A stretch of 64,000 nucleotides of DNA from Halorubrum sp. CBA1229. Lineage in GTDB: Archaea > Halobacteriota > Halobacteria > Halobacteriales > Haloferacaceae. Positions 17,173-26,155 of this stretch are shown in pieces (the stretch's first letter is position 1; the number at the start of each line of letters is the position of its first letter). The position numbers were made by a program, and so were the translations under genes. The notes under the pieces were generated by a model that was not told the DNA's origin, made no database searches, and saw only the letters and a list, made by a program, of their open reading frames with translations. The stretch is taken from positions 2,356,001 through 2,420,000 of the forward strand of contig NZ_CP054585.1 of the NCBI RefSeq assembly GCF_003721435.2, written 5' to 3'.

Positions 17173-18198
17173 ATGTACGACGCAGACGCGCCGACCTCCC
17201 GTCGGTCCTTCCTCGCTGCCGCCGGCGGCTCCGCCACGCTCGGGCTCGCCGGCTGTCTCGGTGGCGGCGGCGGCGGGCTCGACGAGCTGACGGTCGCGCA
17301 CATGCCGATCTACCCCGACCTCCAGTGGTACGTGATGGAGGGCGAGGGGTACTTCGCCGAGATCGACGCCGAGATCGACGGGAAGGAGTTCACCGACGGC
17401 CCGGCGATCGTGCAGGCGTTCGGCGGCGGCGACATCGACGTCGCCATGTTCGGCATCGTGCCGGCGATGATCGTTATCGACCGCGAGATCCCCGCACAGG
17501 TGACGGCGGCGAACATCCGCGAACCGATGGGGATCATGGCCGAGGAGTCGTTCCACGAGACGTTCGAGGCGGAGGGCGGCGACGCGTTCGCGACGTGGGC
17601 CGAGGAGAACGGCGGGCCGTTCCGCTTCGGCACCTTCCCGCAGGGGAGCGTCCCCGACGTGCTGCTCCGCTACTGGCTCGGGGAGGTCGGCGTCGACCCC
17701 GAATCGAACGACGCCGTCGAGATAATCGAGATCAACGGTGCCAGCGCGGTCTGGCAGGCGATCGCCAACGGCGAGATCGACGGGACCTCGATCATGGAGC
17801 CGGTGCCGACGATCGCGCGGGCGGAGGGCTCGTCGGTCACGATGCTGCGGACGGCCGCGGAGATCCTCCCCGGCCAGCCGGCGGCGGTCACCCTGATGAG
17901 CGACGCGGTCCGCGACTCCCCGCTCGCCGCGCAGTTCGTCGAGCAACACGTTCGCGCCACGGAGTTCATCGGCGAGAACCCGGACGCGACCGCCGGGCAC
18001 GTCGAGTCGGGGATCGGGATGCCCGCGGACCGCGCCCGGCGGGCGCTCGACTCGCCGCTGTCGAACTTCGTCACCGACCCCCGCGAGATCGCCGAGGCGA
18101 CCCCGGTGTTCTCGGAGTTCGCGGCTGACAACGGGCAGATCGAGGAACGGCTCTCGAACGAGGCGATCTTCGACTTCGAGGCGTACGACTCTCTCTGA
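17173..18198 (+). CDS. ABC transporter substrate-binding lipoprotein (NitT/TauT/SsuA class)
   Basis: 341 residues. A Tat signal (TSRRSFLAAAGG) and a lipobox (GLAGC) are followed by a glycine linker and an NMT1/SsuA-like type II binding fold (VAHMPIYPDLQWYVMEGEGYFAEI; GGGDIDVAMFGIVPAMI; FGTFPQGSVPDVLLRYWL). The substrate may be nitrate, sulfonate, taurine or another small oxyanion or amine; sequence alone does not decide. It overlaps the permease start by one base (TGATG), so the genes form an operon. The nearby convergent nitrate reductase makes nitrate a reasonable guess. Confidence 0.85.
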   Translation: MYDADAPTSRRSFLAAAGGSATLGLAGCLGGGGGGLDELTVAHMPIYPDLQWYVMEGEGYFAEIDAEIDGKEFTDGPAIVQAFGGGDIDVAMFGIVPAMIVIDREIPAQVTAANIREPMGIMAEESFHETFEAEGGDAFATWAEENGGPFRFGTFPQGSVPDVLLRYWLGEVGVDPESNDAVEIIEINGASAVWQAIANGEIDGTSIMEPVPTIARAEGSSVTMLRTAAEILPGQPAAVTLMSDAVRDSPLAAQFVEQHVRATEFIGENPDATAGHVESGIGMPADRARRALDSPLSNFVTDPREIAEATPVFSEFAADNGQIEERLSNEAIFDFEAYDSL

Positions 18199-19001
18199 TG
18201 GCGACGGACACCGGCGGCCGGTTCGACGGGTCGGAACTGCGGACCGGGCTCGGCTTGGACGACCCGCGGCGCCTCCTCCGCGGCGCCGCCGGGGTCGTCG
18301 GGTTCGTTGTCGCCTGGCACCTGGTCTCGCTCACGCAGCCGGCGTACGTCCTGCCCCCGCCGGTGGCGGTCGCGGACGCGTTCGCCGAGGAGCTCGCCTC
18401 GGGGACGATGACGACCGCCCTGTGGTCGAGCGTCCGCCACTGGATACCCGGGACGATCGCCGGGACGACGCTCGGCGTCGCCGCCGGCGTCGCGTTCTCG
18501 TGGAGCGGGCTCCTCGACGACGTGACCGCCCCGCTCGTCCGGACGCTCCGGCCGGTCCCGCCGCTCGCGCTGATCGGCTTCGCGATCGCGTGGTTCGGGA
18601 TCAACGACGCCGGCGCGGCCTTCATCATCGCCGTCGGCGCGTTCTGGATCAACTTCTACGCGTCGTACGGCGCCGTCGAGGGCGTCTCCGAGGACTTACT
18701 CGACGTGGGGCGCACGCTCGGCGTGCGCGGCGAGTTCGACATGGTCCGGTCGATCGTCCTCCCGGCGTCGCTGCCGGGGATCCTGACGGGCGTCCGGACC
18801 GGCCTCGGGCGCTGCTGGATGCTCGTGGTCGCCTCGGAGATCTTCGGCGTGCCGGGCGTCGGGCGCGAGATCCTGCGCGCGAGCAACAACCTCCTCGTCG
18901 ACACGGTGATCGCGTACATCCTCGTGTTGAGCCTGATGTACCTCCTCGTCGACGTGGCGTTCCGGGCGGTCCAACGGAGGGTGTTAGTGTGGCGGGCGTG
19001 A
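18198..19001 (+). CDS. ABC transporter permease (SsuC/TauC/NrtB class)
   Basis: 267 residues with about six transmembrane helices. The permease coupling motif is visible in VEGVSEDLLDVGRTLGVRGEFDMVRSIVLPASLPGI (EAA-type loop). It forms the membrane channel for the binding protein encoded just upstream. Its TGA overlaps a GTG that could start the ATPase gene. The first 40 residues are cytoplasmic and charged. Confidence 0.88.
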   Translation: MATDTGGRFDGSELRTGLGLDDPRRLLRGAAGVVGFVVAWHLVSLTQPAYVLPPPVAVADAFAEELASGTMTTALWSSVRHWIPGTIAGTTLGVAAGVAFSWSGLLDDVTAPLVRTLRPVPPLALIGFAIAWFGINDAGAAFIIAVGAFWINFYASYGAVEGVSEDLLDVGRTLGVRGEFDMVRSIVLPASLPGILTGVRTGLGRCWMLVVASEIFGVPGVGREILRASNNLLVDTVIAYILVLSLMYLLVDVAFRAVQRRVLVWRA

Positions 19002-19012
19002 ACGACGACCCG

Positions 19013-19792
19013 ATGACGCGGGACGAATTCGGGAGCGGGGGCGAGTCCGGCGTCGCCGTCGACCGCGTCGGGAAGACGTACGACGGCGACGGGAAGCCGG
19101 TCCGCGCGCTCGACGACGTCTCCTTCGGGATCGACGGCGGCGAGTTCGTCTGCCTCGTCGGCCCGTCCGGCTGCGGGAAGACGACGCTGTTCCGGATCAT
19201 CGCCGGGCTCACCGACGCCACCGACGGGGAGGTCCGGCTCGCCGGCGCCCCGGTCACCGGGCCGACGACGAACATGGGCGTCGTCTTCCAGGAGTACCAC
19301 CTGTTCCCGTGGCTCACGGTCGAGGAGAACGTCGGGTTCGGGCTCGAACGGAGCGACCGTTCCGAGGCCGAGCGCGAGCAGCGGGTCGACGAGATGCTGG
19401 AGCTCGTCGGGCTGACCGAGTTCCGCGACTCGTACCCGAAGTCGCTCTCCGGCGGCATGAAACAGCGCGTCGCCATCGCCCGGGCGCTCGCCGTGGACCC
19501 CGAGCTCCTCCTGATGGACGAGCCGTTCGGCGCGGTCGACGCTCAGACCCGGGAGATGCTCCAGCGGGAGCTGCTCGACGTGTGGGGATCGACGGGAAAG
19601 ACGGTCCTGTTCGTCACGCACGACGTCGCGGAGGCGGTGACGCTCGCCGACCGGATCGTCGTGATGGCCGCCGAGCCGGGCCGCGTCGCCGAGGTGGTCG
19701 ACGTCGACGTCGACCGCCCCCGCGAGCGCGGCGACCCGGCGTTCGGGGAACACGTCGCCCGCGTGCGGGAGCTTATCGGCGCGCATCCGTAG
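19013..19792 (+). CDS. ABC transporter ATPase (SsuB/TauB/NrtD class)
   Basis: 259 residues from the ATG at 19013. Walker A GPSGCGKTT, Q-loop FQEYHLFPWLTVEENV, signature SLSGGMKQRVAIARALA, Walker B LLLMDEPFGAVD and H-loop FVTHDVAEAV are all intact. It energises the transporter encoded immediately upstream. An in-frame GTG at 18998 overlapping the permease stop (GTGA) is an equally plausible start and would add five residues. Confidence 0.9.
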   Translation: MTRDEFGSGGESGVAVDRVGKTYDGDGKPVRALDDVSFGIDGGEFVCLVGPSGCGKTTLFRIIAGLTDATDGEVRLAGAPVTGPTTNMGVVFQEYHLFPWLTVEENVGFGLERSDRSEAEREQRVDEMLELVGLTEFRDSYPKSLSGGMKQRVAIARALAVDPELLLMDEPFGAVDAQTREMLQRELLDVWGSTGKTVLFVTHDVAEAVTLADRIVVMAAEPGRVAEVVDVDVDRPRERGDPAFGEHVARVRELIGAHP

Positions 19793-19815
19793 CGCGACGC
19801 GTCGCGCGCCGTCGC

Positions 19816-19983
19816 TTACTCTTCCGCCGTCTCGTCGACCGCCGCGGCCAGCTCGTCGATGCGGGTTCGCACCACCGAGAGCGTCGCGTCGGCGTCGGCG
19901 TACCCCTGGTCGTAGTCGTCCAGCGCGGACTCGGTCTCCTCGAGGAACCGCTCGACGGCCGCCGCTGTCGCGTCGTCTGTCAT
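19816..19983 (-). CDS. 55-residue acidic coiled-coil protein coupled to the nitrate reductase gene
   Basis: 55 residues (MTDDATAAAVERFLEETESAL...). It is predicted to be one or two amphipathic helices (VERFLEETESALDDYDQGYADADATLSVVRTRIDELAAAVDE) with no Cys. Its ATG overlaps the TGA of the nitrate reductase gene upstream (ATGA), so the two are translationally coupled. Position suggests a small accessory or chaperone for the reductase, but I recognise no named family. Confidence 0.65.
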   Translation of the reverse strand: MTDDATAAAVERFLEETESALDDYDQGYADADATLSVVRTRIDELAAAVDETAEE

Positions 19984-22154
19984 GGCTCCGCGTTCGGCTT
20001 CCGGTCGGTTATACCCCCGGACTCGACGCGGACCGCGCACGCCTTGTACGCCGGCTCACCCGACTCGGGGTCGACGACGTCGAGCGTCAGCCGGTTCACC
20101 GACGGGTGGTGGATCGGCGCGCGAACGACCCCGTCCGGGACGCGGTCGTCTTCGACCAGCCGCCCCGCCACGCGCCCGCGGCGGGAGGCGACGGTCACCT
20201 CGTCACCGCTCGTCACTGAGCGCCACGCCCGGCGCGTGGCGGGGCTCACCCCGAGGGGAAGCCGCCCGTCGGCGGGTGTCCCGGAGCCGTCCGGCGTCTC
20301 TGGACCGTCTGTCGCCCCCGAGTCGTTCGCACTCCCCCACCCCCGAACGCCGGTGTTGTACGCGTTCCGCTCACGCACGGTGGTGAGCACGAGCGGATAC
20401 GTCTCGTCGGGCGGCTCCGGGGGGGCGTACGACCCCGGCGCGGAGAACCGGGCGCGCCCCGAGGGCGTCGGGAACGCGAACCCGCCGTCCCCGTCAGCGT
20501 ACCGGTACCGTGCGGCGGTCGCGTCGGGGGGCACCGAACCGCCGTCGCTCCCGCCGGTCGGGACCACCGCACCGCGCGGCCACCGGATCGCGCCGGCGCG
20601 GTCGAGCCGGTCGTAGGTGACGTGCGAGCAGTCCGCGGGCGTGCCGGCCGTGAGCGCGGCGAACTCGTCGAAGGTGCGCTCCGGGGACGGGTCGAGGTCG
20701 GGGCCGTCGGGTCGGAGGCGGTTCCCGACCGCTGCGATTATCGCGGCGTCCCGCCGCGCGGCGCCGGGAGGATCGCGAGCGGGGCGGACGCGGGAGACCG
20801 TCCGGTCCATGGCCACGAGCGTGCCCGCCGTCTCGCCCCACGTCGCCGCCGGGAGGACGACGTCGGCGAGCGCGACGGTCTCGCTCCGGAACGCGTCCTG
20901 CGCGACGAGGAAGACCTCCGACAGCGCCTCGCGGGCGGCGTCCGCGTTCGGGAGGCCGACCGCCGGGTTCGTCGCGACGGTCCAGAGCGCGTCGACCTCG
21001 CCGGCCGCGACGTCCGCAACCAGGTCGACCGGCCCCGGGCCGGAGTCGTCGGGCAGTCGCTCGCGGGGGACACCCCACGCGTCGGCGACCGCGCGGCGGG
21101 CGGCCGGGTCGTCGAACGCGCGCCCGCCGGGCCAGCGCCCCTTCGACGAGCAGATCCGGGTCCCCATCGAGTTCGACTGCCCGGTGAGCGAGAACGGACC
21201 GGTCCCCGGCCCGAGGTTCCCGGTGGCGAGACAGCAGTCGATCAGCGCGCGGGCCGTCGCGGTGCCGCCCGCCGACTGGTTCACGCCCATCCCCCAGTAG
21301 AGCAGCGTCGGCCGCGAGAACGCGTCCGCGAGCCGCCCGACCGCGTCCGGCCCGACGCCGGCCGCCTCGGCGGCGTCGGCGACGTCGGGCAGCGACGCGC
21401 GGAGCCGGTCGAACCGGACCGTGTTGGCCTCGACGAACGCGTCGTCGACGTGGTCGGCGTCGACCGCGGCCGCGAGGACCGCCTGCGCCAGCGCGAAGTC
21501 GCCGTCGGGTTCCGGCACGACGTGGACGTCGGCCGCCTCGGCGGTCCGCGTTCGCAGCGGGTCGACGACGACGAGCTCGCCCCCTGACCCGGCGGCGCTC
21601 TCGCGGATCCGCGAGAACAACACCGGATGCGCGACGGCGGGGTTCGCCCCCCAGACGACGTGCGACTCGGCGTGGGGGACGTCCGCGTACGTCGGCGGCG
21701 GGGCGTCGGCGCCGAACGCGCCGTAGTACGCCGCGACCGCCGACGCCATACAGAGCGTCGTGTTCGCGTCGTAGCGCCGCGTTCCGACCGCGCCGCGGGC
21801 GACCCGCCCCAGCAGGTACGCCGCCTCCGTGGTCTGCTGTCCCGAGCCCAACACTCCGATCCGGTCCGGGTCGCTCGCGACGAGCGGGTCGAGCCGGTCG
21901 GCCACGGCGTCGAGCGCGCGCTCCCACGAGACCGGCACGAGGTCGCCGTCCCGGCGGAGGTGCGGCCGGGTGATCCGCTCGGTGGCCGGCTCGGTCGCCG
22001 TCTCCTCGACGCCGCGTCGACACGCCTGCCCCCGGCCGATCGGGTGCGCCGGATCGCCGCTCACCTGGAGATCGCGCCCCCCGTCTCCGGGGGCCGTTCG
22101 AAGTCCGCAGCCGACGGCGCAGCGGGCGCAGGTCGTCCGAGTCGGCCGTTCCAT
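19980..22154 (-). CDS. nasA: Assimilatory nitrate reductase catalytic subunit (molybdopterin oxidoreductase)
   Basis: 724 residues of the bis-MGD oxidoreductase family. A [4Fe-4S] motif is formed by C9, C12, C16 and C45, and the predicted Mo ligand is C135 in TTLCMASAV, as in NapA/NasA. Later landmarks include LYWGMGVNQSAGGTATARAL and TGQSNSMGTRICSSKGRWPGG. There is no signal peptide, so it should be cytoplasmic and assimilatory. nirA and a NarK-type transporter are not in the window. Alanine-rich low-complexity insertions near the C-terminus (GSANDSGATDGPETPDG) look haloarchaeal. It faces the NitT/TauT ABC operon, possibly its nitrate supply. Confidence 0.88.
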   Translation of the reverse strand: MERPTRTTCARCAVGCGLRTAPGDGGRDLQVSGDPAHPIGRGQACRRGVEETATEPATERITRPHLRRDGDLVPVSWERALDAVADRLDPLVASDPDRIGVLGSGQQTTEAAYLLGRVARGAVGTRRYDANTTLCMASAVAAYYGAFGADAPPPTYADVPHAESHVVWGANPAVAHPVLFSRIRESAAGSGGELVVVDPLRTRTAEAADVHVVPEPDGDFALAQAVLAAAVDADHVDDAFVEANTVRFDRLRASLPDVADAAEAAGVGPDAVGRLADAFSRPTLLYWGMGVNQSAGGTATARALIDCCLATGNLGPGTGPFSLTGQSNSMGTRICSSKGRWPGGRAFDDPAARRAVADAWGVPRERLPDDSGPGPVDLVADVAAGEVDALWTVATNPAVGLPNADAAREALSEVFLVAQDAFRSETVALADVVLPAATWGETAGTLVAMDRTVSRVRPARDPPGAARRDAAIIAAVGNRLRPDGPDLDPSPERTFDEFAALTAGTPADCSHVTYDRLDRAGAIRWPRGAVVPTGGSDGGSVPPDATAARYRYADGDGGFAFPTPSGRARFSAPGSYAPPEPPDETYPLVLTTVRERNAYNTGVRGWGSANDSGATDGPETPDGSGTPADGRLPLGVSPATRRAWRSVTSGDEVTVASRRGRVAGRLVEDDRVPDGVVRAPIHHPSVNRLTLDVVDPESGEPAYKACAVRVESGGITDRKPNAEP

Positions 22155-22280
22155 CGGCTCGGGGTAGCGGGCGCACCGGATTGAACCTGTTGTCCGTGGC
22201 GCGATGTCGATCGCCCCCGTCCGAGGTCGCGAGCGCTCCCGTTTCGCTCCCGGTGGTGCCGACCGAGCGTTTTATCAACC

Positions 22281-22319
22281 GCGCGTCGGTATTGTACAGT
22301 ATGAGAAATACCGATGCGC
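22281..22319. promoter_or_regulatory. 39-bp dyad upstream of uspA-type gene
   Basis: Left arm GCGCGTCGGTATT (22281-22293) and right arm AATACCGATGCGC (22307-22319) are complementary over 13 positions except one G/T pair that would be a G-U wobble in RNA. The spacer is 13 nt. It is either a strong operator or a 5' UTR stem-loop. A TTTTATC box lies just upstream at 22270-22276, and the ATG follows at 22351. Confidence 0.6.
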
Positions 22320-22350
22320 ACCGGGCGCCGGCTCGGTCGGGGTGGCGGTA

Positions 22351-23202
22351 ATGACCGGGAAGTCGGCGGTCATCGCGACCGACCTCTCGACGGCGAGCGA
22401 GTCGATGATCGAGTCGGAGACCGGACTGAACTGCCTCGGGCGGATCGGCGTCGAGCGGATCCACCTCGTGACGGTCGTCCCGTCTAACGTCCACTCCGGG
22501 ATGCCCGGCATGGGGTTCGAGAAGCGCAGGAAGCAGGCGCTTCGCCGTTACCGTTCGACGGTCGAAGACGCCGGGTTCGACGTCGAGACGCACGTCGTCC
22601 GCGGGACGCCGCACCGCCGGATAAACGGGATCGCCGGCTCCGTCAACGCCGATCTGGTGCTGGTCGGCTCGCGCGGGAAGAGCCCGCTCGAGAACCGCGT
22701 GATCGGGTCGACCGCGCGCAACCTCGCCCGCACGACGGTCGCGCCGCTCCTCGTCGACCGCATCGAGCGCGGCGTCGACGAGCCCGACCCGATCCGCCGG
22801 CACCTGTTCAAACGGACGCTGTTCGCGACGGACTTCTCCGAGAACGCCGAGCGCGCGTTCCGGGCGTTCGAGTACCTCCGGCACGCGACGGAGGAGGTCA
22901 CGCTGGTGCACGTCGAATCGCCGAAAGACGAGACCGGCGGCGACGCCGACCCCGAAGAGCGGCTCGACGAACTCGTCGATCGGCTCGACGAGCTGGAGCT
23001 CGACGCCCGCACCGAGGTCCGCCGCGGCGATCCCGCCGACGAGATACTCGCCGCCGAGGCGGAGCACGACCCGAGCACGCTGCTGCTCGGGTCGCGCGGT
23101 CGCAGCCGGCTGCGGCGGCTCCTCCTCGGGAGCGTCTCCGAAGAGGTGGTCGCCCGGGCGACGGGGAACGTCTTCCTCGTGCCGCCGCCGCGGTCGGCGT
23201 AG
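22351..23202 (+). CDS. Universal stress protein, tandem UspA domains
   Basis: 283 residues with two UspA domains. Each has the ATP-binding signature G-x2-G-x9-G-S: GSRGKSPLENRVIGS in the first half and GSRGRSRLRRLLLGS in the second. Domain starts are SAVIATDLSTASESM and RTLFATDFSENAERAF. The protein is probably a soluble nucleotide-binding stress factor. ATG 22351 is chosen because the upstream in-frame extension reads through the promoter dyad and lacks domain homology. A GGTGGCGG sequence precedes the ATG. Confidence 0.85.
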   Translation: MTGKSAVIATDLSTASESMIESETGLNCLGRIGVERIHLVTVVPSNVHSGMPGMGFEKRRKQALRRYRSTVEDAGFDVETHVVRGTPHRRINGIAGSVNADLVLVGSRGKSPLENRVIGSTARNLARTTVAPLLVDRIERGVDEPDPIRRHLFKRTLFATDFSENAERAFRAFEYLRHATEEVTLVHVESPKDETGGDADPEERLDELVDRLDELELDARTEVRRGDPADEILAAEAEHDPSTLLLGSRGRSRLRRLLLGSVSEEVVARATGNVFLVPPPRSA

Positions 23203-23255
23203 GCCCGTCGCGCGCCGCGGGCGGCTCGGCGGCCCCGTCCGAGCTCGGTGTCGCC

Positions 23256-23289
23256 ACAATATTGTAGTTTTTACGCACAACTGTTTTGT
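23256..23289. promoter_or_regulatory. Promoter with two ACAA/TTGT dyads upstream of HTH regulator gene
   Basis: A perfect 10-bp palindrome ACAATATTGT (23256-23265) and a second dyad ACAA-N5-TTGT (23277-23289) start 21 bp apart, i.e. about two helical turns. A TATA-like GTTTTTACG lies between them. This is a candidate autoregulatory operator for the HTH gene at 23318 (inference). Confidence 0.4.
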
Positions 23290-23317
23290 TCACACGCGAC
23301 GTATAACCGGCAAACCC

Positions 23318-23716
23318 ATGCCAGATTCGTTATCCCAGCAGCTCCAGAGCGACATGGAGTGCGAGAATCTCCTGGAGTGCTTTCACGGACTCAAGCCGCT
23401 CGACCGGCGGTGTTTCACGACGCTGGTCGAGAGCGACGAGCCCATGACCGTCGACGCGCTCGCCGAGGCCGTCGACCGCGAGCGCTCGACCGCGTACCGG
23501 TCGGTCCAGCGGCTGCTCCAGAGCGGCTGCATCGTCAAAGAGCAGGTGAACTACGACCAGGGCGGCTACTACCACGTCTACTCGCCGACCGACCCGGAGC
23601 AGGTCGCCGACGAGATGCAGCGGACGCTCAACGACTGGTACGCGAAGATGCGACGGCTCATCCGCGAGTTCGAGGCGAAGTACGACCGGACCGAGTCCGC
23701 ACCGGAGTCGAGCTGA
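23318..23716 (+). CDS. Winged-helix transcriptional regulator
   Basis: 132 residues. An HTH of the MarR/TrmB-like type is clear: LVESDEPMTVDALAEAVDRERSTAYRSVQRLLQSGCIVKEQ, followed by a wing (YYHVYSPTDP) and a C-terminal helix likely used for dimerisation. Three Cys lie in the first third plus one after the recognition helix, raising the possibility of redox or metal sensing, but no known sensor motif is seen. It is monocistronic and has palindromes at its promoter. Confidence 0.8.
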   Translation: MPDSLSQQLQSDMECENLLECFHGLKPLDRRCFTTLVESDEPMTVDALAEAVDRERSTAYRSVQRLLQSGCIVKEQVNYDQGGYYHVYSPTDPEQVADEMQRTLNDWYAKMRRLIREFEAKYDRTESAPESS

Positions 23717-23762
23717 CCCGCTCCGACAGCGCTCCCTCTCGGTCGGGCCGCCCGCCGACCGC

Positions 23763-23987
23763 TCAGCGGCGGCGCAGCGCGTACGCCGCGTAGCCGACGG
23801 CGGCGAGCAGTCCGACCGACAGCAGGCTCCCGTACGCCGCCGGCGAGACGCGGACGTAGTCGCCGAACGGGTCGGTCAGGACGAACACGCCGAGGATCAG
23901 GGCGAGCGAGATGGCGATTCCGACGGCACCGAACGCCTTGAAGGCCGTGTCGAGGTCCAGACGGGGTGATCCGCGGGAGTGACTCAT
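23763..23987 (-). CDS. 74-residue two-helix membrane protein
   Basis: Two hydrophobic helices (about 18-38 and 48-68) are separated by a short loop (DPFGDYVRVSPAAYG), and the C-terminus is basic (ALRRR). No family is recognised. A textbook TTTATAAAT box centred about 25 nt upstream of the ATG supports a real, leaderless gene. It is flanked by the HTH gene (convergent) and deoC (same strand). Confidence 0.6.
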   Translation of the reverse strand: MSHSRGSPRLDLDTAFKAFGAVGIAISLALILGVFVLTDPFGDYVRVSPAAYGSLLSVGLLAAVGYAAYALRRR

Positions 23988-24093
23988 ACCCCCGTGTTGG
24001 GGTTCCGTTTATAAATTCACACAACCGCATTCTCACGGCGAGGGAACGGGAGACGGACGGCGCGGGGCCCGCTCCGCTCACACGCCACTTCCG

Positions 24094-24732
24094 TCACTCG
24101 GGGTATCCCTCGACGAGCGCGACGCCGGAGGAGGCGCCGATCCGCTCCGCGCCCGCCTCGAACATCGCCGTCGCCTCCTCGTACGACCCGACGCCGCCGG
24201 AGGCCTTCACCGGGAGGTAGTCGCTCATCAGCGCCACGTCCGGGACGGTGGCGCCGCCGTCAGCGAAGCCCGTGGAGGTCTTCACCATGTCGGCGTCGGC
24301 GTCGACGGCGGCCTGGCAGGCGCGGCGCTTCTCGTCGTCGGTCAGGAGCGCGGTCTCGATGATGGCCTTCACCGGGACCGGTACCGCGGCGACCACGTCC
24401 GATATCTCGGCGGTCACGACGTCGCCCTCGCCGGCCTTCAGGCGGCCGACGTTGATCACGAGGTCGATCTCGTCGGCGCCGTCCTCCCACGCGCCGACCG
24501 CCTCGTCCCGCTTCGCCTCGGGCGCGTGCTGGCCGTGGGGGAACCCCACCACGGTCGCGATCGTCGACGGCGCGTTCTCGTAGTCGGCCGCCTCGGCGAC
24601 GTAACAGGGCGGAATACAGGCGTTCATCCCGTGGTCGGCCGCCTCGTCGAGGACGGTCTCGACGTCGTCCCACGTCGTCTCCGGGCCGAGCACGGTGTGG
24701 TCGATGCTCGCGGCGAACTCCTCGCGGTCCAT
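24094..24732 (-). CDS. deoC: Deoxyribose-phosphate aldolase
   Basis: 212 residues, the usual DeoC length. Class I aldolase TIM-barrel landmarks: [12 protein letters not shown] at the start, [24 protein letters not shown] and the Schiff-base Lys in MVKTSTGF, then [13 protein letters not shown]. The enzyme splits 2-deoxyribose-5-phosphate into acetaldehyde and glyceraldehyde-3-phosphate. The longer in-frame ORF to 25122 overlaps gatD and is rejected. A CGATAAAAG box about 25 nt upstream of ATG 24732 supports this start. Confidence 0.95.
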   Translation of the reverse strand: MDREEFAASIDHTVLGPETTWDDVETVLDEAADHGMNACIPPCYVAEAADYENAPSTIATVVGFPHGQHAPEAKRDEAVGAWEDGADEIDLVINVGRLKAGEGDVVTAEISDVVAAVPVPVKAIIETALLTDDEKRRACQAAVDADADMVKTSTGFADGGATVPDVALMSDYLPVKASGGVGSYEEATAMFEAGAERIGASSGVALVEGYPE

Positions 24733-24844
24733 GCGCTCACGGTTCGTGCGACCGATAAAAGGCGTACCGACCGAGACGCGCGCCGACCCGAGACGGCGCC
24801 GCCGAACGGTTGGATTCAAGTCCGCCGCAGGGGAAGCGGGTGGT

Positions 24845-26155
24845 ATGCAACCGGGAGATCGCGTCCGCGTCGAGCGCGGGGACGTCACGAATGAGGGCGT
24901 ACTGCTCCCCTCGACGACTCGCGACCACCTCGTCGTCAAGCTCGACGGGGGGTACAACGTCGGCGTCGACCGCGACGCGGCCGACGTGGAGGTGCTCGAA
25001 TCCGGCGCCCGCGACGTCGACGAGGGGGCCGACGCGGGCGGCGGCGAGGCCTCCGAGATCACCTTCGACGACGACCTGCCGACGGTGTCGCTCATCTCGA
25101 CCGGCGGGACGATCGCCTCCACGGTCGACTACCGGACCGGCGCGGTCACCGCCCAGTTCGACGCCGAGGACGTGCTCCGGGCGGTCCCCGACCTGGCCGG
25201 CCGCGCGAACTACCGCGGCCGCGTCGTCGCCAACATCCTCTCGGAGAACATGGAGCCGGCCATCTGGCGGGAGCTCGCCGAGGCCGTCGCCGAGGAGATC
25301 GAGGCCGGCGCCGACGGCGTCGTCGTGATGCACGGCACCGACACGATGCAGTACTCCGCGTCGGCGCTCTCCTTCATGCTCGACTCGCCCGTCCCGGTCG
25401 TCTTCACCGGGAGCCAGCGCTCCGCCGACCGCCCCTCCTCCGACAACGTGATGAACGCGGTGTGCGCGGTCGAGGCCGCGAAGGCCGACCACGCCGAGAC
25501 GCTCGTCTGCATGCACGCGAGCCCCTCGGACGACGCCTGCGCGCTCCACCGGGGCACCCGCGTCCGGAAGAACCACACCTCCCGCCGCGACGCCTTCGAG
25601 ACGGTCGGCGCCCGGCCGCTCGGCGTCATCGACTACGAGGCCGCGGCCGAGGCGGGCGCGGAGGGCGACGCGGCCGACGCGGCGATCGAATGGAACCGCG
25701 AGCCGCTCCCGCGGGGAAGCGAGGCGGGCGAGGGTGACGGAGACGCGGCGGCCGGCCTCGCGCCCGACCTCGACGGCGACGTGGAGCTCGCGAAGTTCAC
25801 GCCCGGCATGGACCCGGCCGCCTGGGACTACCTCGACGGCAAGGACGGCGTCGTGATCGAGGGGACCGGCCTCGGCCACGTCCACACCGACCTCATCCCG
25901 CGGATCGAGGAGCTGGTCGACGACGGCACCGTCGTCGCGATGACGAGCCAGTGCCTCTCCGGCCGCGTCTGCGACCGCGTGTACGACACCGGCCGCGACC
26001 TGCTCGACGCCGGCGTCGTCGAGGCGGGCGACACCCTCCCCGGCACCGCGAAGGTGAAGCTGATGTGGGCGCTGGCGAACCTGTCCGACCCCGCCGAGGC
26101 GATGGGACGCGACCTCGCCGGCGAGCTCACCGAGGAGTCGCAGCCCTGGCGATGA
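24845..26155 (+). CDS. gatD: Glutamyl-tRNA(Gln) amidotransferase subunit D
   Basis: 436 residues. An N-terminal SH3-like/Tudor-like module ([22 protein letters not shown]) precedes an asparaginase-type domain with catalytic TGGTIAS (86-92) and [19 protein letters not shown]. GatD with GatE forms the archaeal enzyme that makes Gln-tRNA(Gln); gatE is not in the window. Acidic linkers after residue 50 and near 300 are haloarchaeal insertions. ATG 24845 begins the family N-terminus. The stop overlaps the next start (ATGA). Confidence 0.93.
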   Translation: MQPGDRVRVERGDVTNEGVLLPSTTRDHLVVKLDGGYNVGVDRDAADVEVLESGARDVDEGADAGGGEASEITFDDDLPTVSLISTGGTIASTVDYRTGAVTAQFDAEDVLRAVPDLAGRANYRGRVVANILSENMEPAIWRELAEAVAEEIEAGADGVVVMHGTDTMQYSASALSFMLDSPVPVVFTGSQRSADRPSSDNVMNAVCAVEAAKADHAETLVCMHASPSDDACALHRGTRVRKNHTSRRDAFETVGARPLGVIDYEAAAEAGAEGDAADAAIEWNREPLPRGSEAGEGDGDAAAGLAPDLDGDVELAKFTPGMDPAAWDYLDGKDGVVIEGTGLGHVHTDLIPRIEELVDDGTVVAMTSQCLSGRVCDRVYDTGRDLLDAGVVEAGDTLPGTAKVKLMWALANLSDPAEAMGRDLAGELTEESQPWR

